A stretch of 64,000 nucleotides of DNA from Bactericera cockerelli (GCA_024516035.1 CM044955.1:54649257-54713256); one strand, 5' to 3'. Positions 19,856 to 31,889 are shown, counted from the stretch's first letter. Program-made: numbers and translations. Notes: a model not told the origin generated them from the letters alone.

Positions 19856-22170
19856 CTTCTCCATTTTTTCTCTTATTTTTCTTATTTTTCTGCTTCTTCT
19901 CCTCTTTTCCTGTTAAAACAGTATTGTATCCTCTATTCTCCCCACATTAACCTTACTCAGCCTTGGTAGCAGATGGAAAGGGAATAACCAACATTCGGAA
20001 GATTCGAATTTGGGGATCATATACCAAGTCTTTACCTTGTCAGAAGTTACTACAACAATCTTAAACAGAGCTGGCTGGCTAGTTATTTTTTTTAACGTGG
20101 CTACAATATCGCTTAATGTTTTAATACAGGGGCATTGTTCCATCATACTATTGCTGCATTACACCTCTGCTTAGCTATCAAGATCTTTTCATGAAAATAG
20201 CTTTCGATTTACTACCTCTAGTTGTTTCAATAAGATATTTCGCGAGATACTGTAGGTAGTTCCCATTCATTTCACATAGCATGCGTTAAGTTCCAGATTG
20301 TACCATCGAAAATTTAACTTCTTTCACATCCCGTTTTACATCCTGCCAGTATATTTACAGCCCAATTCATCTCGACTGTCACTTATTCCTTGTAGATCTA
20401 TTCCCCCATGTTTTTTTAAGAATCTTGTTTTTTAGTATTTTTCCAACAATTTTTCAATTTCTTCTTTTTCTCTCTCTCCATCAGATTGAATATTCTCTCC
20501 GGTGTAATCTTTGGGGACGCCGCGATGTAGCAACCAGTAAACGAGGCTCATACATCACTTTCAAACTTTATTTCTTCTCGCAAAAACTTTTCGTGTTTTC
20601 TTTTCTTCTCATTTCTTTTTGTTGTATTTTTTTTTGTTCTTTCTTATTCAACTTTTTTCGCTTCCGCTTTTCCACTTCTGGTTTTTGTGCTGTTTTCTCC
20701 TTTCTTTGCCGATTGGGAAAGGTATCCCATGTATGTTTTTTCTCTTCATTTCCAATTGGGAGAAGGTTCTTGATAAGCTTGTTTCTTTCCATGTGAGGTG
20801 GGTAAATTATGCTGCGCTGTAGAGTGTAGGTGTACTAGACCGGAGGAAAATTTTAGAAGACATCGGGTCGGGTGTGAAATACTTTGCTTGGGGTCTTCTG
20901 TGTGGGGGTTTGATCGAGTCCCAAAAGTTGGAAAAGAAACTGATTTGAAAGGCTTGAAATTGGAAATATCATGTACATAATAATATATTCCCACTAATAG
21001 ATATACAGTATGTCCACTTACTCAACCACTGGCTTTTTAACTGATGATTACAACAAATAGAACAACATTACAAAAACAACATCTAGTATATTCAACATAT
21101 ACTTCTAGTATATCTACGATTAACCCATTTTCAAATATTCAACCTTTATTTCCACTATATTAAATGTGTCTATTTTTGTAGTCTATTGTTCTTTTTAATT
21201 TCAAATGCATGAGAGACATACAAATACAGACTCAAAATAATAATAAATACCTAGTCTTTTAGTTGAAGAGTCACTAGGAGAATTTAATACTTATTAAAAG
21301 GATTTTCTAAAGTGTTATTATTATAGTAGTGCTTTATTTAAACTGTCGGCTCGAGACAAGAAGTCCCATTACGCTAACAGTTTAATATAGCACCTCTTCA
21401 TTTATTGTAAATTTTTACATATATTATTTTGTGGTGAGGTGGTGTAATACTCAAATTCATGAAGACATTTTTTTGCGTTCGTTAGATGGGATCCGAACAC
21501 CTCATAGAGGCGTTCAAATCAATTAAAACTTCTTGAAGCTTATATCACTATGCGTGTATGCAATGTCATTACTAAAATGTCAAAAGATTGAAGAAATCTT
21601 CAGAGTTCAGACTCCAGTGTTCAATTTTCTGTCAAAGCTAAAACTCCCAACTATTTTCAACCCATGATGTAATATGTATAACAAGCATTTCCAAGCTTTA
21701 CAATTCGTTGAAATAGGAATATCTTTCTTATTATAGGAATACTTCTTCTCTTTTTAAACTCTTCCGTATTTTTCTTTTTCTTCTCTTTTTTTCACCTATT
21801 CTTTTTGTTATACGAATTCTTCATTTCTTTTCCTTTTCCTTCCTTTTGCCCGACCTAAAAAATGTTTTATTATACAATTTTGTATGTTATAAATGTTCAA
21901 TATCAACTTAAACTTATGCTATGAATTGATACCTTCTATTTCCTGTAAGCTATAGAAAGTATTATTGTTTGTTTGTTTTAACGGCGTTTTCTAATAAGTG
22001 GTCCTATCACGATAGGTATATTATGTTTATAAATAAGAACTACCTATTATTATTATTATCTGAGCTGGTTGCAGGGTTTTTCAGTGAAACCCTTGCAATT
22101 AACACTGAGACCTTATTAGATCTATTGTGACCAGTTGTTTCTATTTGTTTTTGACGTCCTGGTTTGAGAT
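19856..22170. other. Unassigned DNA
   Basis: No convincing gene. 20420-20790 is T/C-rich, with low-complexity ORFs on both strands (Phe/Ser-rich or Lys-rich) that are not credible. 21720-21850 is also pyrimidine-rich. 22048-22061 is (TTA)n. Confidence 0.45.
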
Positions 22171-22189
22171 AGATAGTCAAGACGAGGTC

Positions 22190-22275
22190 TTTGTACAGCA
22201 TTCGCTGGGAATTGTACCAGCTATTCACATTAACCTCACCCAGCATGGGTAGGGCCAGCCTCAGGTGTTGGGAGG
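22190..22275 (-). mobile_element. 5S-SINE body fragment
   Basis: CATTCGCTGGGAATTGTACC, CACATTAACCTCACCCAGC and TGGGTAGGGCC are antisense to the 5S-SINE body. Head and tail are not visible. Confidence 0.5.
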
Positions 22276-24484
22276 GAACATAATTTTCTTCGAAGTCTGT
22301 CCCAACCGGGAATCGATAATACTTACATATTATATTTTCTATATTAAATTGGATTAGAAGGCACATCAAAAATCATTTTAAAAAAATTCTGACATCTTTT
22401 CTTATTTCCATTCTATTTATTCCTCCACCTCTGTTTCTCTTTTCTATCATTCCTCTTTTTATTCCTTCATCCTTTCAGTTTTATTTTATTAAATATGCAT
22501 CTCTTTATTCAAAAGTGCTCCACTGCCGTCTTTCAGTTTCTCCTCATTTGACTACCATTCAAGTGTTGACCATCTATTTAAAAATAAATAATCATCCAGA
22601 AGATTAGCGAGGGTCAATTTATTTTAAATTACCTCTGAATTCCGAAAAATTAAAATCCTCTTAAATTTCAATAAAGGAGATTAATAACTTTGACGAAACT
22701 TTTTAACGGAAGTAAACTCTGAACTTTAGAAAAAGATGAAATCTATAAAAAAGTATCCTGCACCCTTAAATTAATTAGTAAACTTAGCTACTAAAATAAA
22801 ATGAAAAAACCCATTAGCTCTAAACAACTGTCCAGTTTGATATTTTCAAAGATACTTCCATAAAAATCTAAATATTTTTGTATTGTATAGGTATGGTATA
22901 GTTTTGTTTTGGCTGACACGTTCTACCACTTTTTAAATTATTTTTAAAGCATTATCATTATTTTATAGGAGAAACTGAGTAAGTGCTTTAAACACGATTT
23001 CGCAAATTAATGAAATTCGCATTACTTAAAATGTGCGTAGGTAGTCTTGTTTGCCTTCAATTTAATATACCTAATTACATTCCTACTATACCTTCATGTG
23101 CACTTGGTTTTATTATTTGGTAAATATGCATTTACATTTTAGAGAGCTTCGTTGAATTAAACATCATTTTTTGTGTAACTCCACATTGTTTAGTTGAGTA
23201 AATAATCATTGTAAAATATTTATTAATTAAAAGTTTTTCAAATGTTTATAATTACCTTATATTATGGACTCTTTCCGTAAACATAAGTGCCTTTGAGCAC
23301 CATTATCATTGTATCAAATACCTAGGATCCTGCCATGCCTGTAGGCTCAATGATTCTATCTCGGTTATGTCCTGAATTGAGTCAGTTAGGTAACAGCCAC
23401 CCACATTAACCTCATTCGAAGGTATTTTTTTATACTGCCAATCCTGCGATTTAAAGCCAAGCCCTCTGGAGTATGAACGCTATGAGTAGCAGTCACAGTC
23501 CATTATACATCACGGCAGTTGGCTATAAAATGCGTATAAATAAGCTATATAATTTTATACAATTTAAATAAATCAAAATCACTCTCTTTTGAAAGTCCTT
23601 AAAAAAGAACAAACAGGCTAATATAAGCCAATAATATAAAAAAGGAAACGGAAATCGTTGAAATCAAATACAAGGAAAGTAATAACAATCCAACAAAGTG
23701 GAGAGAGGGAACTTCGAGAAGATAAATACCAAGTTTCAAACTTTGCTGTGAGAAAGTTTTAGGACTTCTTCTTCTTCTCGTTTAGTATTTGTAATTTTTT
23801 ATGATTTCCCGCAAAAAAAAGCAACATAAGTCAGAAAAAGAACAATATAAGTCATAAAAATATACGAGCTCATGTCAAAAGATTACAGAGTTTCTCAAAA
23901 GATACAGACACTTCCTTTTTTGTTACTTGTGCAGTAATATCTACTCCATTCCCACACAAAACTGATCAAAATGGTTGAATTTTCAAAAGATAAATACTTC
24001 TATTCAATTATCCACTTGGATTCATTGTTTTTTAGGAGGTACTGTGTTTGGTTTGTAACTGAAACCCTACAACCAAGTCATATAATAAAATATACACTGC
24101 TATAATTATTATGGATACAATACTTCCTCAACTTTTAAGCACAAAATTTGTTTTTAGAAAATCTTACATTTTCAAAGTTTCCGTGCTGGAGAGATAGACA
24201 CCTTTTTACTTTCCTTATCCTTTAGGAAGCAAAGTAATGTAATTTATCTGCAGACATATTAAGACTTTTCATTTTATTGATTGCCTTAATAAAATTCACC
24301 ATCAACCCTTCTCACCACCTCATTTCCTAAAAATACAAAAATTGATGTACTTCAAGGGGATTTTTCTTGGAGAAATGGAAAAGAAATAAACTTCCTTCCC
24401 TACTCTACCGGTCAAGTTTATTGCTTACAATCTCTTTATATCCATAGCCATACCTCTCCACGTTCTCTCAGGGTTTCTCTCTGG
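22276..24484. other. AT-rich unassigned DNA
   Basis: No ORF above background. A short 5S-SINE-body-like piece (CAGCCACCCACATTAACCTC) lies at 23394-23413. A-rich and purine-rich patches lie at 23590-23720 and 23815-23870. Confidence 0.45.
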
Positions 24485-24800
24485 TGTTTTCATTTGGTAA
24501 CGTCCCTTTTAACTGCAAAAGTCATATCGAAACGAGGCGAGGGTTTTAAGTGTTTTAACCTCCACTTACCAACCAGCCACCCACACGGATCCCTGATCTG
24601 TCTTGATTACCAGACCAGTATCTTAGACTACGTAATCAGTAAAACAAGAAAATAGAAAAAGAAAAGAAAGAAAATAAAAAATGAAGTTTTTTATTATGTT
24701 TTGTTTTCAGGGCATACCAGCATCACGAGATCTCAAAATTGAATGGTGGTCTATCCAAGTCTTCACTACGCTGGACGTTGCTTAACTTGACTGATTGGAT
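24485..24800 (-). mobile_element. 5S-SINE fragment(s)
   Basis: 24485-24610 is antisense to the tail and body (AACGTCCCTTTTAACTGC, TTTTAACCTCCACTTACC). 24713-24800 is antisense to part of the 5S head (CCAGCATCACGAG, ATCCAAGTCTTCACTACGC, GGACGTTGCTTAACTT). They are either two fragments or one copy split by about 100 bp. Confidence 0.55.
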
Positions 24801-25104
24801 GTATCCCACGACACAAGGACCATACTTCATAGGTGTGGCCCTTAGTGTGGGATGACGACAGCCAAAAGAAACTAGCATAAGTTCAGTTAAAAATATTATG
24901 AATTATGTAAACTGTCATTGTTATATATATTTGAACCATTTACATGTCATGTATTAAATAAATAAAATGTATTCAATGTGCTATCTCTACAGGCTTCAAC
25001 GTTTTTACTGATTTCTCTTCATACTTTTGGTGTTACGGTTACGTTAGTTCAACTTCTTGATACTACATACCTCTCTTGATACAACCAAGTATCTATCATC
25101 CTAA

Positions 25105-25290
25105 GCCAGTGTTCATGGTACATCGAATGCACCAGTTCTCGTTCTGTAGTTGAAGCCAAGCAACGTGCAGTGAGGTTAGTGCTTAGGTGGGGTGACCATT
25201 CTAATTCGAACCCTCGTGATGCTGGCTATCGGGGTAAGGTTAATTTGGATAAGTTTCCACCGAATAGAAGGTCGAAAAATAAATAAAATT
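25105..25290 (+). mobile_element. 5S-SINE, older copy
   Basis: The 5S-like head at 25105-25226 starts GCCAGTGTTCATGGTACATC and ends GTGATGCTGGC, so terminal pairing is partly retained. It also has CACCAGTTCTCG, AAGCAACGTGCAGTGAGG and TAGGTGGGGTGACC. A shortened body (GGTAAGGTTAATTTGG, AGTTTCCACCGAATAGAAGG) and an A-rich end follow. Confidence 0.75.
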
Positions 25291-26679
25291 AATGAGTGAT
25301 CTGGATGTACATGCATTTCAGATCAACTTTCTTCAGTATGTATTAGTTCCTAGAATCCATATCAACCAATCTTTTTTGATCATCATCAATTTTAATGAGT
25401 TAAAACAAAAAAACAAAAAAAAACCGAAATTCTACTTGATCAAAAGACAATACTTCATCATACTACATGAAAACGAAAAAGTGAATCCTACACTTTTTGA
25501 CGCACCCTGTTCCATTTCACAGTTTCCTGTTCGGAAAGTTTCATATTATTCACACTTCTAATATGTCAAACTCCATATATGAAAGCTTGTGAGTTTTTTT
25601 TTATATAAAAATAAACGCTGTGAACAGCCTGTTCATAAAGTTCTGGAGAAGGTAAAGGTATTAACTTCGCCCCGGATTACAAAACATTTGTAATAAAAAT
25701 TAATATTGATCTTTATTTCTTTTTGTGCATACTTCTAAGTTTTTTTTTTTAATTTATTGTTATTTTTGTTGTTGTTGTTGTTGATGATTGTTTTGTAAAA
25801 AAAATAAAGTGTAAATAAATAAATAAGGTAAATGTATATGGCTGAAATGGGCCACAAGGACTCGAAACCTCCATAAATCAATCTTCTGAACGTTACCTTT
25901 GGTCCTTTGTGTATATTGTTGTCACGCACTGCCTTTCCATTTAGAAGGTTAATTTAAAGCCAAGTGTTCTGATATGAAGCATGTTTGTGGTCGAACCAAT
26001 AGGTGGAGTAATTCAATTTTGAACCCCATTGAACATTAAACAGCCGATCTTGTATTCAATGGAAGAGAATACCGTAGTATATAGGGTAGACTATTGTCTT
26101 TGTGAAATAGAGAGAAAAGACAAGGATCTGAGAGATTATTGTTGCATGGGCTCGAGGATAGAAGAGATACTAGAGATGCTGGAAATAAGTGGAACTAATA
26201 ATTCTGGCCAAAGGTAGAGTTGGAAACACCCAAAATACAACAAAACCACTAGCAATAGAAAATCACTGAAAAGTGTTGGAAAAGACTGAAATACAGATGG
26301 AAAGACCCTAAGTTGAGATTAAAAGAACCCTTAAATAGTTGTAAAACCCCAAGAAAGAGTTAGAAACACACCAATTCCTTAGACTTTAAGGAGATGAAGT
26401 AAAAGAAGGAGTGCTAACATACTTTTCCTCGATCCACTGAATTTGAAATTTTTGATATCGTAATGTACCTTAATGTAATATTTATTTGAAGCAATAATAC
26501 ATTCCACTGAACATGTAAATCCACAGTTCCGCAACGGATGCTCCCCAACTTTTGGCACAGCCAGAGTGCGTATTCTCTTGCCTTTTCCTTTGTTTACGTC
26601 TTTCTTGATGTAAGATTTGTGTTATTATTTTTCTTCTTAAAATCCGTCTTCTTTGTAACTCTACCTTTATTCCTATGCA
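25291..26679. other. AT-rich unassigned DNA
   Basis: Small ORFs (25292-25561, 26029-26217) show no domain, and no host gene is recognised. 25610-25690 (TCTGGAGAAGGTAAAGGTAT...CGCCCCGG) weakly resembles CR1/L2-like LINE tails. A T-run plus GTT microsatellite lies at 25741-25790. Confidence 0.4.
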
Positions 26680-26684
26680 TTATT
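26680..26684 (+). repeat. Target-site duplication, left copy, of the gypsy-type element
   Basis: TTATT directly outside the left LTR, matched by TTATT at 32265-32269. Confidence 0.8.
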
Positions 26685-27059
26685 TAGGCTTTGTTTCGAC
26701 TGAACTTGTGAGAGAGGGCGACCAGGGGCGGGCTGACGTCAAGAGGTGTTCACTAGGGATCGATGAGCGAGACTCCTGAGAGCGATGGTGTGACTCGGGA
26801 GTACTAACTGACTTGTCCCTCTTTTCTTAGGTTTATATACGAGTGTTTATCGATGGTACATTCCACATTCCTTGATAGACTTGCTCCTATGATCTGATTA
26901 TTGTATTATCAGATCATATGAGTTATCTTCAGATTAAGTGGTTCATGTGTCATGTTTTGGCAAGGTGTCACTGTTATCTTCCATAGTCTTTATCTGAAGC
27001 CTATGGAATTTCTTACACTGATGTTATTCGCGGATGGCAGTGTTACTGTCCCTATGACA
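26685..27059 (-). repeat. 3' LTR of the gypsy-type element
   Basis: Minus strand begins TGTCATAGGGACAG and ends CAAAGCCTA. It differs from the other LTR at two sites within the stretch around 26739-26760. The adjoining purine-rich CTTGGGGAGG (27060-27069, minus) is the probable polypurine tract. Confidence 0.9.
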
Positions 27060-27415
27060 CCTCCCCAAGTAACGCGAGCTTTGCCCTAAAGCGACCTGAC
27101 CGACCTCCTCACTTTGTCTCTATATTTATTGTTTACATTTTGGTTAATCTACATACATGGGTTTAATATAATGAACATTATTATACATGGTAATTTAAAT
27201 TTTATAGGTGCAGGTGGGCCCTAGTCCGTCCTTTCTCTGCTTGTCGGTGTCTGCCGTGTTGTTGCTGCCGCTGGTGCTGTGTCGGAGCAGCTTGTTTCGT
27301 CTGGAGGTGTGTGCGTGTGTGTTTCTCGGAGGGTCACCCTTGCTTGTAATTTTCTGTGACGTTTTCTCGGTGTTTTTGTCTTAACTTCTGGTGGGCTGTG
27401 TCCATTGCGGTGCGG

Positions 27416-27913
27416 TTATTCTGTTGGGATTCGCCTGAAATTCTGCAGGCGAGGGGTTCCGTTGTTCCCTCCCGTGTTCTTTTTTGTATTTCTCGGTGTT
27501 TCTTCCCTATGAGTCATGGCTTTTGTCTGGAATTGGTTGGGTGTTCCGGTGGATTTTAGGCTAAATGTTGTTGAGCCGGAGTCAGATGTTATAGTTGATG
27601 TGGCCAATGGGTGGAAGTGGGGTTTGACTGCCGGGCCGGTTGGTGGTGTTGGTGTTGTTTCGCCGCAACGGGTTGTTATTGTCGTTGTTGCTTGTGCTGT
27701 ATGGTGCCAGATGGGAGTTGGTCTTCTCGTTCCTTCACTAGTGTTTTTCGTGAGTAGGGTGACCATCTTACACACTACCTCCATCCGTTCATGTGCTCTG
27801 CTGTCCTTCTTGTTCTTACTGTATGAGTTGTAATTGCTTTTCCGTGACTCGTACTGGCGGTGGTGGGGCTGGGGATTGTTGTTGCTTTGTAGTATTTGGA
27901 CTAGGGCTTCCAT
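27416..27913 (-). CDS. Extra ORF downstream of pol in the gypsy-type element
   Basis: A 165-codon frame starting at the ATG at 27913-27911 lies between pol and the 3' LTR, the position of env in some gypsy-type elements. The product is rich in Thr, Asn, Pro and Gln (start MEALVQILQSNNNPQ, later ATTTITTRCGETTPTPPTG). It shows no signal peptide, membrane segment, zinc knuckle or known domain, so it is not an ordinary envelope protein. A splice-acceptor-like TTATACAG ends four bases before the ATG (27918-27917). Function unknown; it could be fortuitous. Confidence 0.35.
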   Translation of the reverse strand: MEALVQILQSNNNPQPHHRQYESRKSNYNSYSKNKKDSRAHERMEVVCKMVTLLTKNTSEGTRRPTPIWHHTAQATTTITTRCGETTPTPPTGPAVKPHFHPLATSTITSDSGSTTFSLKSTGTPNQFQTKAMTHREETPRNTKKNTGGNNGTPRLQNFRRIPTE

Positions 27914-27916
27914 TTT

Positions 27917-28840
27917 CTGTATAATCAACAATTATAAAGATAACATGAGAACAAAAATTATATTGTTTTACTCAACTAAATATAAGCAGTATAGGCATAT
28001 TATAAATTGTGAACAATGTATTATTTTATAGATATCTTTTGTGGTGCATAATATATTGTAAATCTTAGGTATTATAGATCTTAACTATTATAAACTATTA
28101 TAAATAATATAAATCTTAACTGTGGTGCATAATATTATAAATCTTAATTAGTGTTTACCTGGTATTATATATATCCATAATTTTTATAAATAAGGTATTG
28201 AAAAACATTATTAGCTATACGGTATTTTAAAAATTGTATCAATTACGTACTATGTACTGCAAACTCTACCTATAATATAACATTCGGGTTTAGATAACAT
28301 ATAACATAAGATTCAAGTATAATATTCAAGTTTACATAAATATATTTTTTCTATCTCACTGTACCTGATTTAAATTAGATACTTCTTAATACGTTTTTTT
28401 TTTTTCTTAGGGATTGTCTGACAATTATCTTTTTTGTAAAAGCTCTTCTTGTCTCGCGATTTACTTTATTCGCTGGTCCATGCATTCAATCCTTTCGTTC
28501 ATTCGTATTCACACATTCGTTCTGTCACATGCATACCTTGTGTTCCCGGGCCCTGGGAAGCACTGGAGAATTTACTGAAACCATTCATTCTAGTTAATAA
28601 GGATACATTCATACTTTTGGAAGGGTGTCTGAAGGAAGGTTTAAAATGGGGGAAGTCGTTACTGCGTTCAAACGTTGACCAGTTTTAGAGTTTCTTTCGG
28701 ACAAGAAAAGTTCAGATCTATATCCCATGAGCCTAAGGTATGGGTTAGGGTTCCCAGTGTTTGTTTGTTGTTTCGGGCGCCAGGGCTGTTAGCCCGGTAT
28801 CGGGGACCAACCCCGATTATGAACCTGTATATATACTTAC
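27917..28840 (-). other. Possible intron of the gypsy-type element
   Basis: A donor-like CG|GTAAGTATA (28840-28832, minus) follows the pol stop codon by two bases, and an acceptor-like TTATACAG| (ending 27917) precedes the ATG of the extra ORF. The ~924 nt between are AT-rich and contain the PBS-like motif. Splicing is inferred from consensus only. Confidence 0.3.
28770..28818 (-). promoter_or_regulatory. PBS-like motif next to two stem-loops
   Basis: Minus strand reads ATCGGGGTTGGTCCCCGAT (stem-loop), GGGCTAACAGCCC (stem-loop) and then TGGCGCCCGAAACAAC. The last starts with 11 nt that fit the primer-binding site complementary to animal tRNA-Lys(UUU). It lies downstream of pol, not next to the 5' LTR, so its role is unclear. 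Confidence 0.3.
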
Positions 28841-28842
28841 CG

Positions 28843-30260
28843 TTATTCTCTAGAGTTGTCTTCGTAGAATGGCTTTAATCTTTCTATGTGAACTACATCT
28901 TTAAAGTTTTTCTTACTACTAAGTTTGCCTTCAACTTCGTAGTTCACATCTGATACCACTCTTGTGATTGTCAGTGGCCCGTAGTATTTCGGGTCTAACT
29001 TGTCCGTTCGGCCTACTTTTCTTGCCGGGTTGTACAACATAACCTTGTCATGTACTTTGAACTTGGTGTCGGATCTTTTCTTGTCGAAATATTGTTTAAT
29101 CGTTTTTTGTGCTGATTCTAGATTACTCGCGGCTTTTTCTCGCCATTCTTTTATCTTAGTGATTCTTTTATCTTGTGTTTCTGGGTCAGTGTTGGACAGT
29201 GCTACGTCTAAGGGCAGTGTGCCTTGTCGTTGGGGCCTCTTTGTTGAATAATAGCTCCAATTCCATAGTCTGATGCGTCGATGACCAATTCTCTTTTCAG
29301 GGCAGGATTGAAGTGGCGTAGAACTGGTGCTGTAAGGAGCTTTTCCTTTATGAGTTGGAATTCTTTTTCGTGCTCCGTTTTCCACTGGAACTTGGCATTC
29401 TTCTTCGTGAGTTCCTGTAGGTTTTTGGTTAGTTGTGCGTACTTTTTGTTCAGCAATCTGTAATCAACGCAAAATCTGGGATCCTTGTTAGATTTTTTTA
29501 ACCAATACTACGGGTGCTGAATATGGGGATTGAGATTCTCTTATGACTCCAGCTGTTAACATTTTGTTGACATGGCTCTCGATTAATTCCCTTTCTTTAT
29601 GTGCTGTTCTATATGGAGGACGCGCCACTGGTATGTCGTCCTCGAGTAAAATTCTGGCCGGGGGTACTCTGGCGTTCCCCGCTGGAATTTCATGTTCTGC
29701 GGAAAAAATATCTACATACTCGGTTAATAATTTCTTAAGTTGTAATCTTTGTGTCTTATTAAGGTTATCTGCTATGTTGAACTTGATTGTGCTATTCACC
29801 TTATTGTTTACACTTGTATTATGGTCTAGTTCAGATGATACTAACAAAGTATTACTGTATATCCTATTGTTCTGAGTATAGATATCGGCGGTAACCTTGC
29901 GATAATCCTGAGTGTATACTATTTTATTGTTATGATAAATAATGCTGACTTTGTATTTTACTAGAAAGTCTGTGCCAAGGACAATGCAAGGTGTGAAATT
30001 TCTGATTACGTAGAAATCTTGAATAAGATAGTCTGAATTTTTATCAATGAAAAACTTTAATCTCGCGATACCTGACACGGTCATTTTTTCGTTGTTTGCT
30101 GCAATGACTTTCCTTATATTACAGTTTCGGACATTTTTGGGGTTAACCAAACTTTGATCGATGATTGAAATTGCACTCCCAGAGTCTAGAATAGCCCTGT
30201 GAGTGTTGTCGCCTTCGAATATTTTAATGGTAGTTAGGCCTGTTGGTTTTGGTCCGACCA
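28843..30260 (-). pseudogene. Gypsy-type pol (protease, RT and integrase remnants)
   Basis: The protease starts in a frame -1 relative to the end of gag and contains ILDSGSAISIID near 30185, then FTPCIVLGTDFL. RT begins (IPVARPPYRTAHKERELI, YSAPVVLVKK) and reaches a CVDYRLLN-type block, interrupted by a 1-nt excess in an A-run near 29495. It then jumps to the RT/RNase H connection (LTKK...FQW) and DASDYGIGAI of RNase H. The YxDD palm is missing. A second deletion at about 29220-29240 joins to the integrase C-terminus (LPLDVALSN, then YGPLTITRVVSDVNYEVEG), ending at 28843. Most enzymatic capacity is lost; the protease may be intact. Confidence 0.85.
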
Positions 30261-31706
30261 GGCTGTAGCTGGGGGATTTAAGGTACTTCGTGGCTCGTTT
30301 ACCCCTCCTTGATGAGCCACGACCCCGTTTCCCGAACGTTTTGTTGTTTGACCAAAGTTTTTTCTAGTTCTACAAAATCTTGCTAAGTGTCCTATTTTAT
30401 GACAGTTAAAACACGTGGGTCGACCGTCTCCAGTTCGACCATTATCCCTGTACCTGGGTTGAAATGGGCGTTTCTGTGAATAATTCGATTCTAAATTTCT
30501 AAGTCTCTCTAGGATTTCGTCCTGTCGGTTTTTGTCATAGTTATTTTGTTTATTATGATTTATGAAGTTACATTGATTAAGTTCTACCTCTGTATTTCGA
30601 ATGTCGACCATTCGGTTTACCCCGTTTATTTTCTTGATATTGTCTATCACTTGAACTAAAGTGTCGTCACCTCTTAACATGACTGTTTTCAGCATATCTA
30701 GGGGTAAGCCATCCAGTAGAAATTCTTTAATTCTATCGGACGGCATAAGCGGATCTATTTTTGAACATAAGGTTAAAATGTCCTGGATATATGCCATTGT
30801 TGGTTCATCGTCTGTTTTGAATTTCCTACTTTTAAGTTTTATTAATAAAATCCGTTTTTCTATATCTTCTTCGAAAGCTGTTTTGATCAATGTTACTACG
30901 TCTTCCCAAGTATGGTGTTCTTTAATGTTATAATTGTACCAGTCCGACGCAGGTCCCTCGAGGTAACATGGAAGAACTGTTTTTCTAATGTTTCCAACCC
31001 ACCCGTTTACTTGACACGCTAACCTGTATTTTTCAAGAAAATCGCTAATATTTTCACCGAATTTAGCTGAAAATGTAATTGGTTTTAACGTGGGAGTTTT
31101 CGGTTTTAAAATTGGGTCTTGGTGTACTACGTTTTGTGTTACTGGGCATGTTATACTTGCTGGACCTGAACATGACGTACTCTGTTCTGTTAGGTGGCGA
31201 GTGTTATCCAGGCTCACTAGTGGTGCTGTGTTTGATGACTGTGCAGTGGTGGTCGTTGATGTGGGAGTAGATGTTATGTTTAAAAAACTTTTTGTATTTA
31301 GGGTTTCTCGGTAGCTTATGTATTTTTGTAAAAGTTCTTTGAATCTGTCTGAAAGTGATTTAAGCAATATCTTCTGTTCTTGCGAACATTCCGGAAATTT
31401 ACTTATTCGAGATTTGTAATGTAAGTATCTCGTCTCGATTTGTCTGTAATTTGTTGATCCGTCAGCGAGTCCTTCAAAGAGTGTATTCAAATTATCTAGT
31501 CCCCTTTCTATTCTTTCTAACTCCGCCTCCAAATTTGGTAGTTGTTCTGGGGCCAACTGGGCGACCTCTTTGTTTTTATTTTTACTGAGCATTCGACGAA
31601 GGTCGTCGAGTTTTTCTGTGCCTTTTAGGGTTTCCCCTCTTAAAGCTAGCTCGTATTGTACCTCTTCCATGGTTAGTGTATAAATATCGAAAATTAGTTT
31701 AGCCAT
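30234..31706 (-). CDS. Gag polyprotein of the gypsy-type element
   Basis: Open frame of 490 codons with ATG at 31706-31704, 183 nt inside the 5' LTR. Residues about 210-330 resemble the retrotransposon gag/capsid domain (FSAKFGENISDFLEKYR, LEGPASDWYNY, FLLDGLP). A CCHC zinc knuckle CFNCHKIGHLARFC is at residues 432-445, for binding element RNA. It would form the particle that packages the RNA. The end overlaps the protease frame, consistent with -1 frameshifting, although no classic slippery heptamer was seen. That gag is fully open while pol is gutted is notable. Confidence 0.9.
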   Translation of the reverse strand: MAKLIFDIYTLTMEEVQYELALRGETLKGTEKLDDLRRMLSKNKNKEVAQLAPEQLPNLEAELERIERGLDNLNTLFEGLADGSTNYRQIETRYLHYKSRISKFPECSQEQKILLKSLSDRFKELLQKYISYRETLNTKSFLNITSTPTSTTTTAQSSNTAPLVSLDNTRHLTEQSTSCSGPASITCPVTQNVVHQDPILKPKTPTLKPITFSAKFGENISDFLEKYRLACQVNGWVGNIRKTVLPCYLEGPASDWYNYNIKEHHTWEDVVTLIKTAFEEDIEKRILLIKLKSRKFKTDDEPTMAYIQDILTLCSKIDPLMPSDRIKEFLLDGLPLDMLKTVMLRGDDTLVQVIDNIKKINGVNRMVDIRNTEVELNQCNFINHNKQNNYDKNRQDEILERLRNLESNYSQKRPFQPRYRDNGRTGDGRPTCFNCHKIGHLARFCRTRKNFGQTTKRSGNGVVAHQGGVNEPRSTLNPPATAWSDQNQQA

Positions 31707-31889
31707 TTTAAATTACTGTTAATAAAACGAAAGGTCAACAGATTCAGTCTTCTAGTCTATAGGCAGGGGTCACAACGTTATGTCAACAAAAATCTGGTTT
31801 GTCTATAAAATCACTATGAAAACTAACGTGTACTTACCTAATAGATGAAGGATTCTGGGTTCTGTAATCGGAATAATGGGTAGACGCAA

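Noticed and set aside
20425..20994. Overlapping ORFs on both strands (up to 123 codons)
   Set aside because: Low-complexity composition, no domain, no splice or start context.
27756..27770. TAGGGTGACCAT matching the transposon-like end at 36574-36585
   Set aside because: A single 12-bp match inside the gypsy-type element without other terminal features.
28395..28415. Strong plus-strand splice acceptor (T-run followed by CTTAG)
   Set aside because: It is on the strand opposite to the element's genes, and no plus-strand exon follows.
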